Part shown: in pieces, positions 50,293-58,878 of the stretch
Layout of the letters: every line of letters begins with the position of its first letter
Position numbering within the stretch: position 1 is the stretch's first letter
DNA from: JAOXRU01 sp965247735
GTDB taxonomy: Bacteria > Bacteroidota > Bacteroidia > Flavobacteriales > Flavobacteriaceae
Direction: 5' to 3'
NCBI GenBank assembly: GCA_965247735.1
Contig: CBDFHN010000002.1
Coordinates: 1,240,001 to 1,304,000, forward strand
DNA length: 64,000 bases
The notes under the pieces: model-generated
The model's input: only the letters and a program-made list of their open reading frames with translations
Database searches by the model: none
Told to the model about the DNA's origin: nothing
Program-made: the position numbers and the translations under genes

Positions 50293-50333
50293 AGTGAGCC
50301 TACTTTTCTAATTTATTGGTGAGTAGGCTTACT
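50293..50333 (+). terminator. Possible terminator after hydrolase
   Basis: The arms AGTGAGCCTACT and AGTAGGCTTACT pair with 11 of 12 bases, with an AT-rich loop, but only a weak T tract follows. Confidence 0.4.
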
Positions 50334-50430
50334 AATTTATAATCATCAGGTGTATTTGGCGAATTAAATTGCCCGGCTACAAAACCCTATAACTAGTAAA
50401 ATAGAAGATTGATGATAGCATAATATCTCT

Positions 50431-50510
50431 TAAACCATTGTCATAAGACAACATTAATACTTTAGTTATATCTCAACTTTGTAATGTTGTTGAGCAACGA
50501 AGTTCACAAT
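50431..50510. promoter_or_regulatory. Duplicated regulatory module, copy 2
   Basis: Matches copy 1: TTGTCATAAGACAA at 50438-50451 and AATGTTGTTGA at 50483-50493, with the second palindrome differing by one base (TTGTTGAGCAA). It ends 16 bp before the tautomerase start. Confidence 0.65.
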
Positions 50511-50526
50511 TTAAAATTAATATATT

Positions 50527-50943
50527 ATGCCATTAACATTGACATTAACTGAAGGTGTTTTACCAATCGGAAAAGAGAAAGAAGCTGTAGCACAAATTAC
50601 TGATGCTTTCTTGAAGAATCACGGTTTAACAGGAAATAAAGTAATGACACCAAACATAACTGCTCATGTATCAGTACTGCCTAAAAGTTCAACTTTTTCA
50701 GGTGGAAAAGAATTTTCTGGAGCATGGGTTGAATGGAAAGTTCCATCATTTGCACTTGCTGATAGAAATGTTCAGAAACAATTTTTTGCAGACGCAACTG
50801 AAATTATTCATCAATTATCAGGAAAAACACAACCTAAAGATAATATCTACGTAAATGTTCTTCATGCTGTAGATGGTGGATGGAATTTAGACGGAAAAGC
50901 AATGACGAATGAAGAATTAGGTGCGGAAATTAGCAAAGGATAA
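50527..50943 (+). CDS. Tautomerase-superfamily protein
   Basis: A 138-residue protein starting Met-Pro, giving the N-terminal Pro used as catalytic base in 4-oxalocrotonate-type tautomerases. It shows two beta-alpha-beta units (MPLTLTLTEGVLPIGKEKEAVAQ and APSFALADRNVQKQFFADATEII-like), as in fused or trimeric members. The end contains IYVNVLHAVDGGWNLDGKAM. It should act in the cytoplasm on keto-enol substrates. It is followed by a strong terminator, so it is transcribed alone under the module shared with the hydrolase. Confidence 0.8.
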   Translation: MPLTLTLTEGVLPIGKEKEAVAQITDAFLKNHGLTGNKVMTPNITAHVSVLPKSSTFSGGKEFSGAWVEWKVPSFALADRNVQKQFFADATEIIHQLSGKTQPKDNIYVNVLHAVDGGWNLDGKAMTNEELGAEISKG

Positions 50944-50963
50944 TTATTAGCCACATTCAAACT

Positions 50964-50998
50964 AAAATAACCTTGACCTAACTGTTCAAGGTTATTTT
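50964..50998 (+). terminator. Strong Rho-independent terminator
   Basis: The arms AAAATAACCTTGA (50964-50976) and TCAAGGTTATTTT (50986-50998) pair perfectly over 13 bp, with a 9-base loop, ending in T-rich sequence. It separates the tautomerase from the DJ-1 genes. Confidence 0.8.
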
Positions 50999-51018
50999 AT
51001 CAAATTAAAACATTAAAA

Positions 51019-51687
51019 ATGAAACACATACTTTTTATTGTAACAAGTACTAATGTAACAGGTACGGGAAAACACGCTGCAGGATATGAATTTTCGGAAA
51101 TAGCCGATCCTTATTTTGAATTTACGAACAAAGGATATACTGTTGATTTTTCAAGTATTCTTGGTGGAGCCCCTCCATTTGTGGGCTATGATTCATCTCA
51201 GAGATCCAGTAAGAAATTTAAAGAAAGTAACGGATTTAAGAGACTTAATTTTAGTCATAAATTAGATAACGTTAACATCGCTGCTTATGATGCTATTTTC
51301 TTTCCAGGAGGTTTAGGGTTAATGACAGATATGGTTGATAATCCATTGGTTAAAAAAATCATTAAAGTAGCCTATGAAAGCAAAAAAATTATTGGTGCTG
51401 TATGTCACGGACCAAGTGCTTTACTCAATGTTATTCTATCGGACGGTAGTAGCTTATTAGAAGGAAAAAAAATTAATTCGTTTACCAAAGCTGAGGAGGA
51501 TATTGATAGCCATTTATTAGGAGATGTAATCCCATTTATGCTTGATGAAGAATTGATAAAACAAGGGGCAATATTTTCGCATACGTCACCTTTTGAAACC
51601 TATGTTGTTGTAGACGGAAACATAGTGACTGGTCAAAATCCGGCATCCGCATCTGGAGTAGCTATTGAAATGATAAAACTAATTTAA
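51019..51687 (+). CDS. DJ-1/PfpI-family protein (copy 1)
   Basis: A 222-residue class-I glutamine-amidotransferase-like protein. The nucleophile Cys is in IIGAVCHGPSALLNV near residue 135, and the acidic partner region is PGGLGLMTDM near residue 94. Hsp31/YhbO-type relatives protect against reactive aldehydes or act as holdases; the exact role is unknown. 11 bp separate it from a second copy. Confidence 0.9.
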   Translation: MKHILFIVTSTNVTGTGKHAAGYEFSEIADPYFEFTNKGYTVDFSSILGGAPPFVGYDSSQRSSKKFKESNGFKRLNFSHKLDNVNIAAYDAIFFPGGLGLMTDMVDNPLVKKIIKVAYESKKIIGAVCHGPSALLNVILSDGSSLLEGKKINSFTKAEEDIDSHLLGDVIPFMLDEELIKQGAIFSHTSPFETYVVVDGNIVTGQNPASASGVAIEMIKLI

Positions 51688-51698
51688 AATTATAAGAA

Positions 51699-52388
51699 AT
51701 GAGAAAATCAAAAGTGCTATTTATTACTACATCTCATGATGAATTGGGTAATTCAGGATTAAAAACTGGGGTTTGGTTTGAAGAAGTAGCAACTCCATAT
51801 TATGTTTTTAAAAGTGCAGGATTTGATATTGACATTGCATCGATTAAAGGAGGGAAAATCCCAATTGATCCAACAAGTGAACTACCAGAATGGGAAACTA
51901 AAGATACGATTCAGTTTAAAAACGATAGCATCGCCATGGGTCATTTTAATCATAGTTTAAAACTTCATAAGTTAAATAGTGAGAATTATGACCAAATATA
52001 TTTCCCAGGTGGGCATGGACCAATGTGGGACTTCGTTACTAATAAAACATTAACTAAACTTTTAAATGAATTTATCATTCAAGATAAAACTATTGGTGCA
52101 CTATGTCATGGTGTTGCAGTTTTAGTTGACGCCATAAATAGCAATGGAGAACCTTTTGTAAAAGGAAAAAAAATAACCTCATTTTCAAATTCAGAAGAAG
52201 TTGCAGTTGGTGCCCAAGAAGTTGTACCTTTCCTTTTAGAAACCAAACTAAAAGAATTAGGAAGTATCTATAGTAAAGGCAATGATTTCACTTCCTATTT
52301 TATCACAGATGGCAATTTGGTAACTGGTCAAAACCCAACATCGTCGGCTGGCGTAGCACATAAAATGATAGATTTATTAGTGGATTAA
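51699..52388 (+). CDS. DJ-1/PfpI-family protein (copy 2)
   Basis: A 229-residue paralogue of the preceding gene with GALCHGVAVLV near residue 140 (Cys nucleophile) and PGGHGPMWDF near residue 102. Both share VTGQNP(A/T)S at the end, so they arose by tandem duplication, but they are now quite different. Probably the same operon. Confidence 0.9.
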   Translation: MRKSKVLFITTSHDELGNSGLKTGVWFEEVATPYYVFKSAGFDIDIASIKGGKIPIDPTSELPEWETKDTIQFKNDSIAMGHFNHSLKLHKLNSENYDQIYFPGGHGPMWDFVTNKTLTKLLNEFIIQDKTIGALCHGVAVLVDAINSNGEPFVKGKKITSFSNSEEVAVGAQEVVPFLLETKLKELGSIYSKGNDFTSYFITDGNLVTGQNPTSSAGVAHKMIDLLVD

Positions 52389-52399
52389 ATACTTAAACT

Positions 52400-52459
52400 A
52401 TGAAACAAAAACATCCTCTTCCACCATTTACGTTGGAAACTGCAAAACAAAAAAACCAA
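52400..52459 (+). pseudogene. N-terminal remnant of a DUF1348 (NTF2-like) gene
   Basis: The 20 codons before the hydrolase start encode KHPLPPFTLETAKQK, a good match to the start of DUF1348 proteins (PLPPFTxETAxxKVQxAEDAWN). The rest of that gene is gone; the frame runs directly into the signal peptide of the serine hydrolase. Confidence 0.7.
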
Positions 52460-53659
52460 ATGAAAAAACTAATTGTCTTAATACTTTTGAATGTTTTGTT
52501 ATACCAAAGCTATGGTCAAACAAATGATTCTATTGCGAAGAAACTAACTAAAGAGTTAGAACAAATTTATTCACAAGGCCATATTAATGGTTTCTCCGTT
52601 GCTATTGTCAATCAAGATGGAATATTATTCGAAAAAGGTCTAGGATATTCTGATAGAAAGGGTAACAAAAGATATACAGAAAGTACCATTCAGAATATTG
52701 CTTCTATTTCAAAAACCTTTATCGGTATTGCATTATTAAAAGCTCAAGAATTAGGTAAACTCAATTTGGATGACCCAATAAACAAATATTTACCTTTTAA
52801 AGTAATTAACCCCTATTTTTCAAACACACCAATAACCATACGACAATTAGCAACACATACTTCAAGTATAAAAGATCCATCGAAATATGAAAAAAATGGA
52901 TATGTTTTGAAAGAAAATGATAACGGAACGGCTAAAGTAAATAACAACTTTCGTTCTCCTAATGAAATGATGGCTCATAATGTATTTCTAAAAAATATTT
53001 TACACAAAGAAGGAAAATGGTATAAGAAAAAAACTTTTTTAAGAAAAGAGCCTGGTACACTATTTGAATACTCAAATATTGCTGCTGGATTAGCTGCTTT
53101 TGTTATAGAAAATGCAACTGGTGAATCTTTTAATCAATTTACAAAACAGTACATTTTTAAACCATTAGAAATGTCTAATTCTGGCTGGTTCTTCAATGAG
53201 GTGGATTTTTCAAAGCATTCAAAACTTTATTCAAATAAAGAAACCGAATTAGCTTTTTATCGATTGGTTAATTATCCTGATGGAGGTTTGATTACTTCAT
53301 CAAGTGATTTAGGAAAATATCTAACAGAACTAATTTCTGGTTATAATGGAAATGGAAAAATACTAACTAATGAAAATTATAAAAAGCTATTTAAACCCTA
53401 TTTGGTAGATAAAAATTTTAAAGAAAGAAATAAAGGTGTCTATAATGATGAATATAATATGGGAATTTTTATGGGAATTTCTGCACAAGGACAAATAGGT
53501 CATACAGGAGGTGATCCTGGAGTGGCAACCCATATGTTTTTTAACTCCAAAACCAACATAGGCAAAATTCTTATTGTAAATACGGAGCTTGGAAAAGAGG
53601 GGAAAAAAGAATTTATTGATGTCTGGAACAAGTTGGAAGAATATGAAATGAAATTATAA
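52460..53659 (+). CDS. Serine hydrolase, class C beta-lactamase fold
   Basis: I take ATG 52460, which gives the signal MKKLIVLILLNVLLYQSYGQ; the frame upstream to 52400 belongs to another family. About 399 residues. Ser-x-x-Lys is in NIASISKTFIGIA near residue 86, Tyr-x-Asn in LFEYSNIAAG near residue 205, and the third motif is GHTGGDPG near residue 350. An exported esterase/peptidase-like enzyme of unknown substrate. It is a second member of the family in this window but not a close copy of 45500-46723. Confidence 0.9.
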   Translation: MKKLIVLILLNVLLYQSYGQTNDSIAKKLTKELEQIYSQGHINGFSVAIVNQDGILFEKGLGYSDRKGNKRYTESTIQNIASISKTFIGIALLKAQELGKLNLDDPINKYLPFKVINPYFSNTPITIRQLATHTSSIKDPSKYEKNGYVLKENDNGTAKVNNNFRSPNEMMAHNVFLKNILHKEGKWYKKKTFLRKEPGTLFEYSNIAAGLAAFVIENATGESFNQFTKQYIFKPLEMSNSGWFFNEVDFSKHSKLYSNKETELAFYRLVNYPDGGLITSSSDLGKYLTELISGYNGNGKILTNENYKKLFKPYLVDKNFKERNKGVYNDEYNMGIFMGISAQGQIGHTGGDPGVATHMFFNSKTNIGKILIVNTELGKEGKKEFIDVWNKLEEYEMKL

Positions 53660-53788
53660 GTCAGCTGGTAACAATGCCTAATAATTAATACAGGTTTGGC
53701 ACTTAACCAATAGTTAGGGCTTTAAACTTCCGTACTAACCATAGAGACGAGACGTTATATGTAATTTTGACATAAACTAAAAATAAAC

Positions 53789-54538
53789 ATGAACTACTAC
53801 CAACAAGGCTCTAATGAGGTTTTGAAACCGTACATCAGATGTTTTTGGTGGTTAGACAACGATTCATCAAAAAATCTTGATTACACGATTTTACCTGACG
53901 GTTTTTTTGATATTATCGTTCGTTTTGAAAATTACAAATACAAAAGTACCGTGCTAACAGGACTATATACGAAAGAGGTTGAAGTGGTAATTCCTCCAAA
54001 TCATCAATTTTTCGGAATACAATTCAAATTACAGGCTGTGGAATATGTATTCTACGAAAGTATTGCTCCGTTATTAAATTCCGAAAAAAAAATACCCAAT
54101 GTTTTTTGGAATTTAAATTCATTTGACTTTTCCGAAAAATTTGATACGATTGATAAGTTAAGTTCAATAATAAGTCAAGAAGTCAATAAAAAAAATAATT
54201 TAGACAATCGAAAACTTAATCTATTCAGTTTATTGAGCAAAACCAAAGGCAATCACAGCGTGAGCTATTTTGCTGATAACGTATTTTGGTCTAGTAGGCA
54301 AATCAATAGGTATTTTAATAAAATGTTCGGGCTTTCACTAAAAAGCTATTGTAATATATTACGATGTTCGGCATCATTCAAAGACATCAAAAAAGGAGAT
54401 TTATTATCAAACCAAAACTACTTCGACAGATCTCATTTTAATAAAGAAATAAAAAAGTATACCAACCACAGTCCAAAAAAACTATCAAATAACGAAAACG
54501 ACCGATTTTTACAAATTTCTATCATACCTAATAAGTAA
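53789..54538 (+). CDS. AraC-family transcriptional regulator
   Basis: A 249-residue regulator with an N-terminal cupin-like domain of the type seen in DUF6597 proteins (YIRCFWWLDND, ILPDGFFDIIVRF) and a C-terminal AraC HTH (VSYFADNVFWSSRQINRYFNKMFGLSLKSY, YFDRSHFNKEIKKYTNHSPKKL). It lies 33 bp upstream of a hydrolase on the same strand and probably controls it. The spacer before it carries the GGCACTTAACC-type motif. Confidence 0.9.
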   Translation: MNYYQQGSNEVLKPYIRCFWWLDNDSSKNLDYTILPDGFFDIIVRFENYKYKSTVLTGLYTKEVEVVIPPNHQFFGIQFKLQAVEYVFYESIAPLLNSEKKIPNVFWNLNSFDFSEKFDTIDKLSSIISQEVNKKNNLDNRKLNLFSLLSKTKGNHSVSYFADNVFWSSRQINRYFNKMFGLSLKSYCNILRCSASFKDIKKGDLLSNQNYFDRSHFNKEIKKYTNHSPKKLSNNENDRFLQISIIPNK

Positions 54539-54571
54539 CTTCGTAATATTACTAACCATTAAACACTAGGA

Positions 54572-55462
54572 ATGGACAAAGAGGTTGTTGCTTGGAAGAA
54601 CAAGGGGCGAACAATAGATGTAAATGGTCATCAAATTTTTTACATAAAGGAAGGTAGCGGCTCCAATCTTTTAATACTTCACGGGTATCCTTTCAATACC
54701 TTCGAGTGGAAATCTGTTTGGGAAAATTTAGTAGAAAATTACACTGTTTTTACATTTGATTATTTAGGAATGGGATTTTCAGATAAACCCAAAAATCATG
54801 CGTATAGCTTTCATGAACATTGCGAAATAGTCAATTTTCTAATCGAGTTTTGGGATATTAAACAAACTCATATCCTGTCTCATGATCTAGGAGTTAGTGT
54901 TGCGCAAGAATTGTTAGCTAGGGACTTAGCTTCACATAACTCCTTTAAAATACAATCGTTGGTATTTATGAACGGTGGTTTGTTTATGGATAGTTACAAA
55001 CCTAGAATGATTCAGCGATTGCTTTCACAATCTCCTAAACTTATAGGGAAGTTGTTGAGTAAGCTTCTCACTAAGAAGAAATTAGAAAAATCGATAAAAC
55101 CAATTTTTGGTCCCAACACCCAACCAACGAACCAACTCATAAATCAGTTCTGGGATATTTTAAATTATAAAGATGGCAAGTCAATTGCATATTTGATAGG
55201 GAGGCTGATTTTTGATAAATTAAACCATCAAGAAAGATGGATAAGTGCAATGCAAAAGACGAAGGTTCCAATGTGCTTTATAAATGGGCCATTCGATCCT
55301 AATTCTGGTATTCATATGGCTAATCGATATAAAGAACTGATTCCCGACCCTAAAGTAAAGCTACTGGGACAAGACATTGGACATTGGCCACAAATTGAAG
55401 ACCCAAGCGGTGTTTTGTCATATTATCAAGAATTTAGACACGAAATTCATAAAAACACCTAA
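54572..55462 (+). CDS. Alpha/beta hydrolase with Asp nucleophile (haloalkane dehalogenase/epoxide hydrolase-like)
   Basis: A 296-residue cytoplasmic alpha/beta hydrolase. HGYPFNTFEWKSVW (oxyanion) and FDYLGMGFSDKP are followed by the nucleophile elbow SHDLGVSVAQEL near residue 110, where Asp replaces Ser, as in haloalkane dehalogenases and epoxide hydrolases. The His is in DIGHWPQIEDP near residue 270. The substrate is not determined. It forms a likely operon with the AraC regulator 33 bp upstream. Confidence 0.88.
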   Translation: MDKEVVAWKNKGRTIDVNGHQIFYIKEGSGSNLLILHGYPFNTFEWKSVWENLVENYTVFTFDYLGMGFSDKPKNHAYSFHEHCEIVNFLIEFWDIKQTHILSHDLGVSVAQELLARDLASHNSFKIQSLVFMNGGLFMDSYKPRMIQRLLSQSPKLIGKLLSKLLTKKKLEKSIKPIFGPNTQPTNQLINQFWDILNYKDGKSIAYLIGRLIFDKLNHQERWISAMQKTKVPMCFINGPFDPNSGIHMANRYKELIPDPKVKLLGQDIGHWPQIEDPSGVLSYYQEFRHEIHKNT

Positions 55463-55563
55463 TGGCAACTCTCGTAATTAAAAAGGTTTTCTCAAACTTG
55501 AGAATGCTTGAAATAAAATATGTCATATAACATTAGTTGTGTATAATCTAAAAATAAATAGTA

Positions 55564-55977
55564 ATGATAAAAAAAATAGCAATAACATTTAGTGTAATTC
55601 TATATGCCATTGTCGTCCCTTTTTTGGATATCAATGAAACGCATGTTTGGAATCCAGATTGGACTCCTCATGCACGAATTCATGAAGTTTGGCAATTGAT
55701 TACTAACTCAAGCATTGGAGTATTATGCTTGTGGCTAGTTTGGTATAAAAGAGAAGTCCAAATAAGCACTTTATTAAGTCTCATAGTTATGGGAGGGTTT
55801 TTATTAGCATTCTTCTTAAAAGATGGATATGGTGGTTCTATGAAATATTTAGATGGAAGTGAAAAGACTGTATTAGGAATTAATCTTGCAGTTTTAGGCT
55901 TTGGAATAGCGTTCGTATTTTTAATACTATCACACGTGTTGACAAAAATAAAAAAACTTACACACAACAACGTTTAA
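55564..55977 (+). CDS. Small four-helix membrane protein
   Basis: A 137-residue protein with four transmembrane segments. After the first helix comes ETHVWNPDWTPHARIHEVWQL, a motif I associate with an uncharacterised family of small membrane proteins. No function known. It stands alone after an ATAACATTAG-type spacer. Confidence 0.7.
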   Translation: MIKKIAITFSVILYAIVVPFLDINETHVWNPDWTPHARIHEVWQLITNSSIGVLCLWLVWYKREVQISTLLSLIVMGGFLLAFFLKDGYGGSMKYLDGSEKTVLGINLAVLGFGIAFVFLILSHVLTKIKKLTHNNV

Positions 55978-56108
55978 ATTAATTTCTTGGTTCTAGCCTA
56001 TTTGCGAAAGTCTATGTCAATTTTCTATTCGGTTCACATTTACTGAATTTAGTGTTTAAAACACGCAACTAACCTTAAACAATCTCATTGAACGCTATCT
56101 GATAAAAA

Positions 56109-56418
56109 ATGAAAATCGTATTAACCAAAGGCAAAACTAGGAATACGATGACCTGCATGAGACAGGACGGAAGTTCAACATCTGTTAATCTGAGTACAAA
56201 TGTCCCAAACCACGATTTTGCTCATTTTATAGTGGAAAATAAATTTAAATTGAAAGAAAGTTTTTTCGGTAATATCAAGGCAGGAAAAAATCAACGGAAT
56301 AGAGGTTCCAAAAATGGACTTTGGAGATGTAAGCGAAATGAAACAGGATTTTGATAATCTATGTGAAAAATGGAATTTGACACAAGAAAGCGAAGAAATG
56401 AAATTACTTTACAAATAA
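56109..56418 (+). pseudogene. Small conserved Bacteroidota protein, frameshifted at an A run
   Basis: Frame one encodes MKIVLTKGKTRNTMTCMRQDG, then PNHDFAHFIVENKFKLKESFFGNIKAG. At AAAAAA (56285-56290) the sense moves by one base to INGIEVPKMDFGDVSEMKQ...ESEEMKLLYK ending TAA at 56416. Removing one A restores a single protein of about 102 residues. The NHDFAHFIVE core is typical of an uncharacterised family. Pseudogene or homopolymer error. Confidence 0.7.
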
Positions 56419-56528
56419 AAACAGCGAATATAACAGCTATTGCGAATAGGCAGTAAGAGCTAAATCCCCAGGATTGGCAGTGTTTGTGAAATCCACCAAA
56501 TCTTTGATTTGACTTTTAATAAAAAATA

Positions 56529-56845
56529 ATGAATCCGAAAACTGCTATTAAAACTATGCTCTATCTATTGGTAGCGGTATTCCTTTTTCATTTATGTATT
56601 ATGCTAAAAATAGATTTCTATGAAATTACTTTGGAGGAAGATTAAAAAATGATTTCGAGATGTATATTTTTGAAACTATTTCTGTAATAATCAATCTATT
56701 TTTATTTTCGATCCTATTGATAAAAGGAAAGTATTTAAGAGTGTTTATATCAATAAAAATTGTGAATAATACTTTATAAATTTTCTTTATATTACTTGGA
56801 TTGAATACTATTGGAAATATTTTTTCATTCGCTATAATTGTTTAA
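56529..56845 (+). pseudogene. Multiply frameshifted small membrane protein
   Basis: Three frames in series make one protein: MNPKTAIKTMLYLLVAVFLF...CIMLKIDFYE (from 56529), then YFGGRLKNDFEMYIFETISV...LLIKGKYLRV, then IFFILLGLNTIGNIFSFAIIV ending TAA at 56843. The parts join in order as a four-helix membrane protein common in Bacteroidota, here with at least two frameshifts, so it is a true pseudogene. Confidence 0.65.
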
Positions 56846-56849
56846 AAAA

Positions 56850-56924
56850 ATGGAATTTAAAAATAAGAATGTGTTAATCACAGGAGGCTCTGTTCACCAG
56901 TTAAAAAGCATCTCCTCCATTTAA
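56850..56924 (+). pseudogene. N-terminal fragment of a short-chain dehydrogenase
   Basis: ATG 56850 encodes MEFKNKNVLITGGS, the first strand and start of the TGxxxGIG cofactor motif of SDR enzymes. Unrelated sequence then stops the frame at 56922-56924. A truncated gene end. Confidence 0.6.
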
Positions 56925-56952
56925 TAATTTAACGCAACAAATCTAAAATTGT

Positions 56953-58359
56953 ATGATTAAAAAAATAAAAATAAGCCCAGCTTTGTTAAAACGTTTTCTC
57001 TGGTTTTATAGTTTGACAATTGTCGTTATGCTAGCATCTATATTTTTGTTAATTCTGTATAAAAACGAGTATACACTAGATAGTACTGTTCTACTTTTTG
57101 GAGATATTGCAGATAATATCTTGACTAGCCCAATATTTTATGTAATTGCGATCATTCCTTATTTACTATTCTTATTGATAAAAAGTTTTATATGCGACTA
57201 CAAACAGCATAAAATAAAAGGCTTACTAAAAGGTATGATTTTAAAAACAGTTATTCCTATTACTATTTTTCTTTTAGGAAATAAAATTTTGCAAAATTAT
57301 CGTTTATCTGAAGTGTTAAACTATAGTTGGGATAGTACAATAGAAAACAATCTTACCAAAGTAAACAATTACTATAGTATTGATAATAAACAAAGAGGTA
57401 TTCATGTGTTTAATATAAGTAGAAATCTAGAAGATATTGAACAACTTAAGACTAACAATTTTGAATGGATTACTATTACGCCATTTATAGATCAGGACAA
57501 TTATAATAAACCAACTTTAACATTAGTTTCTGATGATAACTATAATAACAGGTTAAAACGCTACAAAACGATAAAAGAAGAATGCGATAAATTTGGGATG
57601 AAAATAATGCTAAAACCTCATATTTGGTTATCTAGAATTGACGACAACAAATGGCGATCATATATTGAAATGGAAAATGAACATGACTGGAATACTTGGT
57701 TTGAAAATTATAGTCAAGTTATCTTAAAGTATGCAGAACTAGCAGAAGAATTACAGCTAGAACAATTCTGTATAGGCACAGAATTAGAAACTACTGTTTA
57801 TGAAAAACCTGAGTATTGGAACGTCTTGATAACGCGTATTAAATCAATCTATTCAGGAAAACTAACTTATGCAGCCAATTGGCACAATGAGTACGAGGTA
57901 GTGCCTTTCTGGGATAAGTTAGATTACATAGGCATTCAAGCCTACTTTCCGTTAAGTGAAACTGAGAATCCAACCCTTGAGCAACTAGAAAACAACTGGC
58001 AAAAACATATAAAAAACATAGAATTGGTTAGTAGAAAATTTAACAAACCCGTACTCTTTACAGAAATAGGATATAAATCTATTCAGGGAACATCAAAAGA
58101 ACCATGGGAATGGAATGGCATTAAAAATATCTATTCAAAGATTTCTAAAAGAGAACAATTGATGTGTTATCAGTCCTTTTTTAATACCATGTGGAAAGAA
58201 CCATGGTTTCATGGTATTCATATTTGGGAATGGCAAGGTGATAGTGGATCAGATGGCAATAACACAAATTTTACTATTGAAGGTAAGCCTTCGCAAAATC
58301 TCATTGCAAAACATTTTAGATTAGCCGATAAAAACCCTTTTTTAGAACCAATTAAATAA
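56953..58359 (+). CDS. Membrane-anchored GH113-like glycosidase
   Basis: A 468-residue protein: three transmembrane segments at about residues 15-37, 57-80 and 95-115, then a (beta/alpha)8 barrel. The features match GH113 beta-mannanases: IHVFNISRN at the start, acid/base Glu in FCIGTELETTVYE near residue 275, nucleophile Glu in VLFTEIGYKS near residue 375, and HIWEWQGD near the end. GH113 cleaves beta-mannan-type chains; a membrane-embedded N-terminus is unusual. It stands alone, away from the GH130 PUL, but both point to mannosides. Confidence 0.85.
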   Translation: MIKKIKISPALLKRFLWFYSLTIVVMLASIFLLILYKNEYTLDSTVLLFGDIADNILTSPIFYVIAIIPYLLFLLIKSFICDYKQHKIKGLLKGMILKTVIPITIFLLGNKILQNYRLSEVLNYSWDSTIENNLTKVNNYYSIDNKQRGIHVFNISRNLEDIEQLKTNNFEWITITPFIDQDNYNKPTLTLVSDDNYNNRLKRYKTIKEECDKFGMKIMLKPHIWLSRIDDNKWRSYIEMENEHDWNTWFENYSQVILKYAELAEELQLEQFCIGTELETTVYEKPEYWNVLITRIKSIYSGKLTYAANWHNEYEVVPFWDKLDYIGIQAYFPLSETENPTLEQLENNWQKHIKNIELVSRKFNKPVLFTEIGYKSIQGTSKEPWEWNGIKNIYSKISKREQLMCYQSFFNTMWKEPWFHGIHIWEWQGDSGSDGNNTNFTIEGKPSQNLIAKHFRLADKNPFLEPIK

Positions 58360-58363
58360 TATA

Positions 58364-58476
58364 AATATCGAAAACTCATCATTAGATTTCAGAAACTATC
58401 CTAATGGCATTTATTTTATCAATATAAACACAGAAGGTAAAAAATATTGAAGAGCGTGAAAATAGTAAAACACTAA
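58364..58476 (+). pseudogene. Remnant of a type-A T9SS C-terminal sorting domain
   Basis: Right after the GH113 stop, NIENSSLDFRNYPNGIYFIN, then TEGKKY, a stop, and, shifted one base, LKSVKIVKH ending TAA at 58474. This is the classic end of type-A T9SS cargo (YPNGIYFI...KIVKH). The cargo body is missing. Confidence 0.65.
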
Positions 58477-58680
58477 TAACACCTATGCCAGGAAGTAAGC
58501 CGGGATGAACTAATAAAACAAAGTGATGAGTTTTAAAACAAATTTAAGTTGCTTTTTAGTAATAATGCCTCCTAGAATTCAATCATTGGATAAAAAAAAC
58601 TAGAACGTCGAATTTGTTATCCGATTTGTTGACGTTTTTAATTAGATTCTATGACTTATAATGACATGCACAAAAACAGA

Positions 58681-58712
58681 AAAACCTGTTAATCATACGA
58701 TTAACAGGTTTT
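58681..58712. terminator. Perfect stem-loop terminator, usable on both strands
   Basis: The 14-bp arms AAAACCTGTTAATC (58681-58694) and GATTAACAGGTTTT (58699-58712) pair perfectly around a 4-base loop. It lies just downstream of tRNA-Pro on the minus strand and has A runs on one side and T runs on the other. Confidence 0.8.
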
Positions 58713-58738
58713 TAGTATAGATTGATACTATAATTTGT

Positions 58739-58812
58739 CGGGGTGGCAGGATTCGAACCTGCGACCTCCTCGTCCCAAACGAGGCGCGATGACCGGGCTA
58801 CGCTACACCCCG
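58739..58812 (-). tRNA. tRNA-Pro (anticodon UGG)
   Basis: A 74-nt cloverleaf on the minus strand. The acceptor stem is CGGGGTG with its complement at the other end, the T loop reads GGTTCGAATCC, the anticodon stem is CCTCG/CGAGG, and the loop is TTTGGGA with anticodon TGG. CCA is not encoded. Confidence 0.97.
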
Positions 58813-58878
58813 TAATTGTAACGGGGTGCAAATATAATACATTCTTCTGAATAAGAAAACACTTTCCTGTTTTTAATT

